A stretch of DNA of 19,431 nucleotides from JASFRI01 sp050115015 (GTDB lineage: Bacteria > Acidobacteriota > Polarisedimenticolia > CBDVAL01): contig JASFRI010000029.1 in the NCBI GenBank assembly GCA_050115015.1, positions 1 through 19,431 of the forward strand, written 5' to 3'. Every line of letters begins with the position of its first letter. The stretch's first letter is position 1. A program made the position numbers and the translations under genes. Shown here in pieces: positions 1 through 6,775 of the stretch. The notes under the pieces are model-generated. The model was not told the origin of the DNA. It was given only the letters and a program-made list of their open reading frames with translations, and made no database searches.

Positions 1-666
1 ATCGTCATCCGGATCAGCGACAACGGCTGCGGCATCTCGCAGGAGAACCTGACGAAGATCTTCGACCCCTTCTTCACCACCAAGGAGGTGGGCCAGGGCA
101 CGGGCCTGGGGCTGTCCATCTGCTACGGGATCATCCAGGAGCACCGGGGCCGCATCCATGCGACCAGCGTGGCGGGCCAGGGGACCACGTTCACCGTGGA
201 GCTTCCCATCCTCGATCCCCCTCCGGGAGTCGACCGGGACGACATCGCCGAGGGTATGGCCCCGCGGCCGGCTGCCGGCGGCGAGGCGCGCCCCGGGACG
301 ATCCTGGTCATCGACGACGAGGCCTCCATCGTGGACGTCCTCCACCAGGCACTTCGTCTGGACGGACATCGGGTCGACACGGCCGGAAACGGGCGGGTGG
401 CGCTGCGCAAGATCCGGGACAGCCGTTACGATGTCATCATCTCGGACCTCAAGATGCCCGGGATGAGCGGCGAGGCGCTCTACGAGCGCGTGCGGGAGAT
501 CCACCCGGACCTGGCGCAGCGGATCATCTTCAGCACCGGAGACGTGGCCAGCCAGGAGACCCGTGAGTTCCTGCACCGCTGCGGGAACCGGTTCCTGCAG
601 AAGCCCTTCGATCTGGAGACGATGCGCAACCTGATCGCCGCGGTGCTGGCGAACCCGGTGAACTAG
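1..666 (+). CDS. Hybrid sensor histidine kinase, C-terminal part (ATPase plus receiver domain), 5' end outside window
   Basis: The frame is open from base 1, so the sensor and dimerisation parts lie upstream. The visible 221 residues begin in the HATPase_c domain: N/G1 box DNGCGI (visible residues 7-12), F box FDPFFTTK (21-28) and G2 box GTGLGLS (33-39). A proline/glycine-rich linker (about 70-100) leads to a receiver domain with the acidic pair DDE at 105-107, the phospho-acceptor Asp at 149 (SDLKMPG), Ser/Thr at 178-179 and the conserved Lys at 201 (QKPF). By family knowledge the kinase autophosphorylates on an upstream His and the receiver takes the phosphate, either as an internal relay or as a phosphate sink. 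No output domain follows, so another regulator or a phosphotransfer protein is probably needed. The signal sensed cannot be inferred from here. The gene converges with the next one, 22 bases away. Confidence 0.93.
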   Translation: MVIRISDNGCGISQENLTKIFDPFFTTKEVGQGTGLGLSICYGIIQEHRGRIHATSVAGQGTTFTVELPILDPPPGVDRDDIAEGMAPRPAAGGEARPGTILVIDDEASIVDVLHQALRLDGHRVDTAGNGRVALRKIRDSRYDVIISDLKMPGMSGEALYERVREIHPDLAQRIIFSTGDVASQETREFLHRCGNRFLQKPFDLETMRNLIAAVLANPVN

Positions 667-688
667 TCGATCCGGACGGGAGGCCGCG

Positions 689-1282
689 CTACCGCTCCGG
701 GAGGAACTGGCCGTAGTAATCCCAGGCCCGCGGCTCGCGCTGCGTGACGTAGTTCCGGAAGGCCCGCCGGTGCCTCCGGTACCGATCGAGGACCTCCTCG
801 CGGCGGGAGGCCGGCAGGCCGCCGTAGGTGCCGTCGGCGGCCCGCTCCAGGCTGTATCCCCAGGCCACCGCCTCGTAGAGGTGCCGCTGGGCCCGGCGGC
901 TGTCGAAGGTGGGGTGGGGCAGGCCCGCCGCGTGGGAGAGGTGCCGGGCATGGAAGTACTCGTGGTCGAGGAGAAGGCGCGCCCAGGCCTCCCCGTCGCC
1001 GGGCCCGGGATCCGCTCCGAAGACGATCAGGTCGTAGCGCCGGCGGTGCCCGGGCCGGGGCGCGTCCGCCGGGTGGCGGGGGTCGGTGCCCCCCGGTCGC
1101 ACCAGGCCGAAATGCACGTTGGCCACGGCCGCCTGCGCGGGCCGCACCTCGCGGATGTAGCGATGATAGTCCTGGTGCATCTCCGCCAGCATCGCCTCCA
1201 GCCGGGCGGTGGCCGGCTCGGGGGCCGCGGCGGCGCCGGCGGTCGGGAGCGCCAGCAGCAGGATCATGGCGGTTCGGAGCAT
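689..1282 (-). CDS. Small exported HExxH protein, putative zinc metallopeptidase-like
   Basis: 197 residues from the ATG at 1282. The first 20 residues form a typical signal peptide (Arg, then a Leu/Ala-rich core ending in an Ala-rich cleavage region), so the product is probably periplasmic or secreted. Residues 107-111 read HEYFH, the HExxH zinc-site signature, followed by further His residues (114, 117). Acidic residues Glu137 and Glu146 lie in a helix-like stretch, where gluzincins carry the third zinc ligand. The rest is Arg-rich and not a family I recognise. A TTG 36 bases upstream would give a longer form, but it would place 12 polar residues before the signal peptide, so the ATG is preferred. 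No Shine-Dalgarno is visible; a TATATG box ends 7 bases before the ATG. Peptidase activity is inferred from the motif only; the protein could instead be a non-catalytic member. Confidence 0.7.
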   Translation of the reverse strand: MLRTAMILLLALPTAGAAAAPEPATARLEAMLAEMHQDYHRYIREVRPAQAAVANVHFGLVRPGGTDPRHPADAPRPGHRRRYDLIVFGADPGPGDGEAWARLLLDHEYFHARHLSHAAGLPHPTFDSRRAQRHLYEAVAWGYSLERAADGTYGGLPASRREEVLDRYRRHRRAFRNYVTQREPRAWDYYGQFLPER

Positions 1283-1289
1283 GGTAACG

Positions 1290-1314
1290 CATATACGATG
1301 AAATCCCTTGTCAA
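1290..1314 (-). promoter_or_regulatory. Possible promoter for the HExxH gene
   Basis: On the minus strand a perfect TTGACA (1309-1314) is followed after only 13 bases by TATATG (1290-1295), in a locally AT-rich patch of an otherwise GC-rich region. The spacing is short for sigma-70. If TATATG is used, transcription would start at about 1283, directly at the ATG. Confidence 0.35.
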
Positions 1315-1324
1315 GCAAGGAATT
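1302..1324. promoter_or_regulatory. 23-bp dyad, candidate operator between divergent genes
   Basis: AATCCCTTG (1302-1310) and CAAGGAATT (1316-1324) are inverted repeats with 9-bp arms, one mismatch and a 5-base centre. The dyad covers the minus-strand TTGACA and sits in the 167-base gap between the divergent genes starting at 1282 (-) and 1450 (+). That is the usual position and size of a repressor site. No regulator gene is adjacent. Confidence 0.45.
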
Positions 1325-1367
1325 TCGGGCGACAAGCGCATGTCGTCGCGGTCGGATCCCGACCCTG

Positions 1368-1376
1368 TGCTAGGAT
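1368..1376 (+). promoter_or_regulatory. Extended -10 element upstream of the lipoprotein phosphodiesterase
   Basis: TGC followed by TAGGAT fits the extended -10 pattern TGnTAnnAT. No convincing -35 is visible. The leader to the ATG at 1450 would be about 67 bases and has no clear Shine-Dalgarno. Confidence 0.4.
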
Positions 1377-1449
1377 TCTCCGTGCCCCGCCGCGGGGCCC
1401 GTGCTCCCGCCCTTCCGCGCCGCCCGGCCGGCGGCGCCCGTCGAGCGCC

Positions 1450-3741
1450 ATGATCCCCCCGCTTCCTCGCAGGCTCCCCGCCCTCGTTCTCGCGGCCGCC
1501 GCTCTCACCGGCTGCGGCGGAACCCCGAAGCCGCCGGCGGAGGAGGCGCCACCCGGTCGCCGGGTGGCGGTCATCGGCTGGGATGGAGCGGACTGGGAGG
1601 TCGCCGGGCCGCTCCTGGATGCAGGTCGCCTGCCGCACCTCGCGGCCTTGATGGACCGGGGTGCCCACGGGGACCTGCGGTCGATGACCCCCACGCTCTC
1701 GCCCCTGCTCTGGACCACCGTGGCCACCGGGCGGCCTCCCGAGGTGCATGGGGTGCTCGACTTCCTCGAGCCGTCGCCGGACGGCGGGACCCCGCGACCC
1801 ATCGGGGCCGATGCGCGCCAGGTCCCGGCGCTCTGGGAGATGGCGGCGGTCTCGGGGCGGCGCGTGGGCGTTGTGGGGTGGTGGGCCACCCATCCCGCGG
1901 AGGAACTGCCCGGCTTCATGATCTCGGATCGCTACGCCTACACGATCCTGGAGCGCGGCGCGGTCCACGCGACCAGCGATGCGGTCCTGCCGCCGGAGCT
2001 CGCCGCACGCCTGAAGCCGATCCCGTCGGACGAGGTCCCCCCCGATCTCCTGGGCGCGGCGGCGGGCGCGCCGGCGGGCAGCCCCGCCCTTCACGACCTG
2101 CGGCGTGTCGTCGGCGCGGCGCTCAGCTACCAGGCGGCCCTCCTGCAGGCGATCGAGGCCGGGCAGCCGGATCTCCTGATGGCGTACTTCTCGCTCATCG
2201 ACCAGGTCTCGCACCGCTTCGCCGACTGCATGCCCCCGGCGCTGCCCTCCTGCCCGGCGGAGGAGCGCGGACCCTTCGGCGGGGCCGTCGCGGCGGCCTA
2301 CGAGCTCCAGGACCGGCTCCTGGGGGAGCTGCTGGCCGCGCTCGACGGGGAGACGGAGCTCGTTCTGCTCTCGGACCACGGGTTCCTCACCGGCAGCCGG
2401 CGCCCGCTCCACGTCGCGCCCGACGTGACGGGAAAGCCGGGGCGCTGGCACCGGCGGGAGGGCATCCTGGTGCTGGCGGGACCGGCGGTGCGGCCGGGGA
2501 CGCTGCCCCCGGCGGACCTGCTGGACGTCGCGCCGACGGTCCTGGCGCTGTTGCAGCTTCCCCTCGCCCGCAACCTGGAGGGCAGCCCCGTCGCCGCGGC
2601 GCTGCGGGAGGTGGTGCCGCCGCCGTCCATCGACAGCTGGCGCGACCGGGTGAGCCGGAGGGAGACGGCGGCGGCCCGCACCAGCACCCCCGCCGACCGG
2701 GCCCGGATCGAGGAGCTGCAGGCCCTGGGCTACCTCTCGGGCGCCGGGGCGCGCGCGGTCGGCGGGCGCAGCGTGGCGGCGGAGGTGAACCTGGCCTCCC
2801 GCCTCCTCCAGACCGATCGCCCGGACGAGGCCCGGGCCGCCCTGGTGCGCGCCCTGGACCGCTCTCCCGACTACGTGCCCGCCTGGCTGGCCCTCTCCGA
2901 GGTGGAGGAGCGGCTCGGACGCCGGGACCGGTCCACCGCGCACCTCGCGCGGGCCATCGAGCTGGACGGCGAGGAGGCGGCCGACCCGGCGGTGTTCCTC
3001 CGCTGGGCGGGTGCCGCGGCGGCAGGGACGGGGGACCCCGCCACGACCCGTGCCCTGCGGGCGGCCCTGGCGGCCCGCCCCGACAGCGCGGACCTGTGGG
3101 CGGCCACCGGGATCCTGCGGGCCGGCGCCGGGGAGGGCGCCACCGCCGTGGAGGCCTTCGAGACGGCGCTGGACCTGCAGCCGGGCCACCGGGAGGCCCT
3201 CGCCGGCCTGTTCGAGGAGACCCGCGCCGGGGCCCACCCGGCGGGCCGCATGGAGTCCCGGCTGCGCGAGGGGCTGCAGGCCCGTCCGGAATCGATCCTG
3301 GCGCGCAACTGGCTCGCGCTGCTCCTGGACGGGCGCGGGGAGGTCCGGGCGGCGCGGGACCTGCTCGAGGAGGCCGCGGCGCTCGCGCCCGAGCACGCGG
3401 GCACCCGGGTCAACCTGGGCGTGGTCCTGGGGCGGTCGGGGGACGTGGACGGGGCCCTGGCGGCCTTCCGGGAGGCCCTGGCCCTGGACCCCCGGGACAT
3501 CGCCGCCACGGTGGGCCTGGGCACGACCCTGGCCCGGGCGGGCCGGCTCGAGGAGGCCCGCGACGCGCTGGAGGCCGGTCCCGCCGGGGACGACCCGCGC
3601 CTGCTGAACACGCTGGCGCTGGTCCACCGGGACCTCGGGGATCCGGCGAGGGCCGCGGAGGCGCTGCGCGCCTCCCTCGCGGCCAACCCCGCGCAGCCGG
3701 CGGCCCGGGAGATGCTGCGCGCCCTGGAGGCGGCCCCGTGA
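1450..3741 (+). CDS. Lipoprotein type I phosphodiesterase/alkaline phosphatase-superfamily protein with C-terminal TPR repeats
   Basis: 763 residues. The N-terminus has two Arg, a hydrophobic Leu/Ala core and the lipobox LTGC (Cys22), so the mature protein is probably a lipid-anchored periplasmic protein. Residues 38-385 are a type I phosphodiesterase/nucleotide pyrophosphatase domain: GWDGADW with metal ligand Asp45, TLSPLLWTTVATG (82-94) holding the presumed Ser/Thr nucleophile, HG at 100-101, DQVSH (Asp251, His255), SDHG (Asp309, His310) and WHRREG (His334). These match the two-metal site of the alkaline phosphatase superfamily. From about residue 440 to the end the chain is alanine- and leucine-rich with repeated TPR-like helical pairs, a likely protein-binding part. 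The substrate is unknown. The stop overlaps the start of the MurC-like gene (GTGA), which implies translational coupling and perhaps an envelope role. Confidence 0.85.
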   Translation: MIPPLPRRLPALVLAAAALTGCGGTPKPPAEEAPPGRRVAVIGWDGADWEVAGPLLDAGRLPHLAALMDRGAHGDLRSMTPTLSPLLWTTVATGRPPEVHGVLDFLEPSPDGGTPRPIGADARQVPALWEMAAVSGRRVGVVGWWATHPAEELPGFMISDRYAYTILERGAVHATSDAVLPPELAARLKPIPSDEVPPDLLGAAAGAPAGSPALHDLRRVVGAALSYQAALLQAIEAGQPDLLMAYFSLIDQVSHRFADCMPPALPSCPAEERGPFGGAVAAAYELQDRLLGELLAALDGETELVLLSDHGFLTGSRRPLHVAPDVTGKPGRWHRREGILVLAGPAVRPGTLPPADLLDVAPTVLALLQLPLARNLEGSPVAAALREVVPPPSIDSWRDRVSRRETAAARTSTPADRARIEELQALGYLSGAGARAVGGRSVAAEVNLASRLLQTDRPDEARAALVRALDRSPDYVPAWLALSEVEERLGRRDRSTAHLARAIELDGEEAADPAVFLRWAGAAAAGTGDPATTRALRAALAARPDSADLWAATGILRAGAGEGATAVEAFETALDLQPGHREALAGLFEETRAGAHPAGRMESRLREGLQARPESILARNWLALLLDGRGEVRAARDLLEEAAALAPEHAGTRVNLGVVLGRSGDVDGALAAFREALALDPRDIAATVGLGTTLARAGRLEEARDALEAGPAGDDPRLLNTLALVHRDLGDPARAAEALRASLAANPAQPAAREMLRALEAAP

Positions 3742-5120
3742 CGCCGCGGCGGGTGCATCTCATCGGCATCGGCGGCGCCGGGATGAGCTCCCTCGCCGCC
3801 GTCCTGGCGTTCCGGGGCGCGACGGTGAGCGGCTCCGACCGCGAGCACGACCGCGGGGGCAACCCGGAACTGTTCCGGTGGCTGCGGGACCATGGCGTCC
3901 GCCTGTTCCCGCAGGACGGGAGCGGCCTGGCGGACCGGTACCCGGAGGTGGTCGCCAGCGGTGCGGTGGAGGCGGACGTGCCGGAGCTCCGGGCGGCCCG
4001 GGCCGCGGGGCTGCCGATCCGGCATCGCTCCGAGGTGCTCGCGGCGATCCTCCACGGGGGACGGGGGATCGCCATCGCCGGCACCAGCGGCAAGTCCACG
4101 GTCACCGCCATGGTGGCCTGGATCCTGCGGTCCGCGGGCCGCGAGCCGACCTTTCTCGGGGGGGCCCCGCTGGTCGCCCCGCCGCCGGGGGAGGACCGGC
4201 CGGGTGCGGCCCCCGGCCCGGCGGCGTGGGCGGGATCCCCGGGGCTGGTGGTGGCCGAGGCCGACGAGAGCGACGGATCCCTGGTGCGCTACCGGCCGGA
4301 GGTCGGCGTGGTGACCAACCTCACCGCGGACCACCGGCCGCTGCCGGAGCTACGGACCATGTTCCGCACCTTCGCGGCGTCGGTCCGCGGCGCGCTGGTC
4401 GTCCCGTTCGAGGACGCCGAGGCCGGCGGGCTGGAGGCGGGGGTGCCGCGCGCCCGCTTCGGGGTATCGCCGGGGGCCGACCCGCGGGCCGAGGCGATCG
4501 AGACCGGGCGCTGGGTGACGACGTTCCGCGTCGGCGGGACGGACTTCCGGCTTCCGCTGCCCGGGCGGTTCAACGTCCGCAACGCCCTGGCGGCCCTGGC
4601 CGCGAGCCGCCATCTGGGAGTGCCGGACGCCGCGGCCGCCGAGGCGCTGTCGCGGTTCCCGGGCCTGTCGCGGCGCATGGAGCGCGTCGGCGAGCGCCGC
4701 GGGGTCGAGGTGATCGACGACTTCGCCCACAACCCGGACAAGGTCGCGGCCGCGCTGGACGCGCTGCGCGGGGTTCCGGGGCGGCTGCACGTGGCGTTCC
4801 AGCTGCACGGGTTCGGCCCCGCGCGCATGCACCGGGCCGGGCTCGTGGAGGCGTTCGCGGCGCACCTGGGCCCGGAGGATCGCCTCTATCTCCTGCCCGT
4901 CTACTTCGCCGGGGGCACCGTCGAGCGGCGTGTGACGGAGGCCGACTACGTCGCGGACCTGCAGGCGCGCGGCGTGGATGCCGTCGCGGAGCCGCGGGAC
5001 CCGGGGCTCGCCGCGCGCCTGGCCGGGAGCGCCCGGGAGGGGGACCGGGTCGTCGTCATGGGGGCCCGGGACCCCTCCCTGCCGGCCCTCGCCCGGGACG
5101 TCCTGGCCGCCCTCGGCTGA
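3738..5120 (+). CDS. MurC-like Mur ligase (UDP-N-acetylmuramate ligase family), divergent
   Basis: 460 residues from the GTG at 3738, which overlaps the preceding stop by 4 bases. The N-terminal Rossmann motif GIGGAGMSS (10-18) is that of MurC/Mpl. The ATP P-loop is GTSGKST (115-121), where typical MurC has GTHGKTT. EADESDGSL (174-182) is a MurC-type signature, followed by TNLTADH (193-199), LPGRFNVRNALAA (274-286) and DDFAHNPDK (327-335). The C-terminal domain has FQLHGFGPARMH (354-365) and MGARD (441-445), where MurC normally has FQPHRYxRT and GAGD. The family joins an amino acid or peptide to UDP-MurNAc using ATP in the cytoplasm. The fold is clear and the length is normal for MurC, but several substrate-side motifs differ. 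It may be a second, MurC-derived ligase with another acceptor rather than the essential MurC. No division/cell-wall genes flank it. Confidence 0.8.
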   Translation: MTPRRVHLIGIGGAGMSSLAAVLAFRGATVSGSDREHDRGGNPELFRWLRDHGVRLFPQDGSGLADRYPEVVASGAVEADVPELRAARAAGLPIRHRSEVLAAILHGGRGIAIAGTSGKSTVTAMVAWILRSAGREPTFLGGAPLVAPPPGEDRPGAAPGPAAWAGSPGLVVAEADESDGSLVRYRPEVGVVTNLTADHRPLPELRTMFRTFAASVRGALVVPFEDAEAGGLEAGVPRARFGVSPGADPRAEAIETGRWVTTFRVGGTDFRLPLPGRFNVRNALAALAASRHLGVPDAAAAEALSRFPGLSRRMERVGERRGVEVIDDFAHNPDKVAAALDALRGVPGRLHVAFQLHGFGPARMHRAGLVEAFAAHLGPEDRLYLLPVYFAGGTVERRVTEADYVADLQARGVDAVAEPRDPGLAARLAGSAREGDRVVVMGARDPSLPALARDVLAALG

Positions 5121-5122
5121 CG

Positions 5123-6724
5123 CTAGCCCTCCAGGGAGAAGACCGTCTCCCAGGGACGGGCGCCGGCCCGGCGCCGGATCCCCCGCGCCGGGTCGGCGGC
5201 GAGGCGCTCCAGCACGTGCCAGGCGGTCTCGACGCGCTCCGGCACCCCCGCCGCCGCGGCCAGGGCCGCCGCGTCCCCCGGACCGTGCTCCTCCAGTGCC
5301 CGGAGGAGCTGGCGCTGGAGATCGATGACGGCGCCGGCGGCCTTCTTGCCGGCCTCCACCCCGGGCTGGTGATAGGCGTTGATGCCGACGAGCGACGCGT
5401 AGAGTCCCACGGCGCGCTCGTAGAGGGCGATCAGCACCCCCAGGTCCCGGGCGTCGCCATGGCGCACGGTGAGGGTGATGGAGCCGCGGCCGCGCTCCCG
5501 CAGCGCCTCCCGGGTCCCGAGGAGGAAGCCGTGCAGGTAGTCTCCCGAGGTCACCTGCGGTTCCACCTCTGGGGAGGCGCCGTCCCGGGCCTGCAGCACG
5601 TCCACGAAGGTCACGAAGAAGTTGTCCAGGCCGTCCCGGAGCTGCTGGACGTAGGCGTGCTGGTCCGTGGACCCCTTGTTGCCGTAGACCGCAATCCCCT
5701 GGTGCACGACCCGGCCCTCGAGGTCCTTCTCCTTGCCGAGGGATTCCATGACCAGCTGCTGCAGGTAGCGGCTGAACAGCAGCAGCCGATCCCGGTAGGG
5801 GAGGATCACCATGTCCCGGGCGCCGTGGCCGCCTCCGGCGTGGTGCCACATCAGCGCCAGGAGCGCCGCGGGGTTCCGGCGCAGGTCCTGGACCCGGGTG
5901 GCCTCGTCGCAGGCCCGCGCCCCGGCGAGGAGACCGTCCACGTCGAAGCCCAGCAGCCGCGCCGGGACGAGCCCCACCGCGGAGGTCACCGACGTCCGTC
6001 CCCCGACCCAGTCCCACATCGGAAAGCGGGCCAGCCAGCCCTCCGAGGCGGCGCGGCGGTCCAGGGCGCTGTCCTCGCCGGTAACCGCCACCGCCCTCGG
6101 CGGCAGATCGAGGCCCGCCTGGCGGAGGGCGTGCGTCGCCTCGAGCATGCCGTTGCGGGTCTCCACCGTCCCGCCGGACTTCGAGATCACGACGACCAGC
6201 GTGCCGGACAGCCCCGCCTCCCCGGCGCCGATCTGGCGGAACACCCGGTCGAACCCGTCGGGATCCGTGTTGTCGAGGAAGAAGGCCCGCATCGGGTCGC
6301 GGGGCTCCCCGAGGGCGTCGGCGAGCAGCTGGGGCCCGAGGGCGGAGCCGCCGATGCCGATGGACAGCAGGTTGCGGAAGCGCCCGCCCTCCGGCGGTGC
6401 CAGGCTGCCGTCGTGGACCCGGGCGGCGAAGGCGTGCACGGCGGCCACCTGGTCCCGGATCGCCCGGCGGATGCCGGGGTCCGGCGCCCGGTCCGGATCC
6501 CGCAGCCAGTAGTGCCCGACCTGCCGGCCCTCGTCGGGGTTCGCGATGGCGCCTCCCTCGAGGGCCTCCATGTCGCGGAACGCTGCCGCCATGGGGGATG
6601 CCATCCGGTCCAGGAACTCCTCGTCGAAGGGCATGCGGCTGACGTCGAGGCGGAGCCCCAGGCCGGCATCGTCGAACAGGTGGTCTCGGTAGCGCTTCCA
6701 GAGCGATCGGGGGTCGTCGAGCAT
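5123..6724 (-). CDS. pgi: Glucose-6-phosphate isomerase
   Basis: 533 residues from the ATG at 6724. The protein interconverts glucose 6-phosphate and fructose 6-phosphate in the cytoplasm (glycolysis/gluconeogenesis). Recognisable features are GIGGSALGP and FFLDNTDPDG in the first sugar-isomerase domain, SKSGGTVET (phosphate-binding loop), DWVGGRTSVTSAVGL (a PGI signature), MESLGKEK with the catalytic Glu, GSTDQHAYVQQ with the ring-opening His, and a C-terminal GKKAAG Lys region. The length fits the usual 530-550. A GTG at 6736 would add four residues, but GGAGAG lies 5 bases before the ATG at 6724, which favours the ATG. The gene follows the thyX-like gene by 51 bases on the same strand, probably one operon. 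It ends 2 bases from the convergent ligase gene with no obvious terminator between them. Confidence 0.96.
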   Translation of the reverse strand: MLDDPRSLWKRYRDHLFDDAGLGLRLDVSRMPFDEEFLDRMASPMAAAFRDMEALEGGAIANPDEGRQVGHYWLRDPDRAPDPGIRRAIRDQVAAVHAFAARVHDGSLAPPEGGRFRNLLSIGIGGSALGPQLLADALGEPRDPMRAFFLDNTDPDGFDRVFRQIGAGEAGLSGTLVVVISKSGGTVETRNGMLEATHALRQAGLDLPPRAVAVTGEDSALDRRAASEGWLARFPMWDWVGGRTSVTSAVGLVPARLLGFDVDGLLAGARACDEATRVQDLRRNPAALLALMWHHAGGGHGARDMVILPYRDRLLLFSRYLQQLVMESLGKEKDLEGRVVHQGIAVYGNKGSTDQHAYVQQLRDGLDNFFVTFVDVLQARDGASPEVEPQVTSGDYLHGFLLGTREALRERGRGSITLTVRHGDARDLGVLIALYERAVGLYASLVGINAYHQPGVEAGKKAAGAVIDLQRQLLRALEEHGPGDAAALAAAAGVPERVETAWHVLERLAADPARGIRRRAGARPWETVFSLEG

Positions 6725-6775
6725 CGGTCTCTCCACTTGATTCGTGTCCTGTGCCGCCCGCGCCCGGCGGATGCC

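Noticed and set aside
1264..3627. Long minus-strand frame opposite the phosphodiesterase gene
   Set aside because: Antisense shadow: low-complexity composition, while the plus strand carries a lipobox, metal-site motifs and TPRs.
3738..5120. Calling the ligase Mpl (tripeptide recycling ligase)
   Set aside because: EADESDGSL is the MurC-type motif, whereas Mpl has EADEYDTAFFD; the sequence fits neither fully, so only MurC-like is stated.
5134..5151. GGGAGA-AGACCG-TCTCCC as a terminator for the convergent ligase and pgi genes
   Set aside because: Only a 6-bp stem inside the pgi coding end, without a T run.
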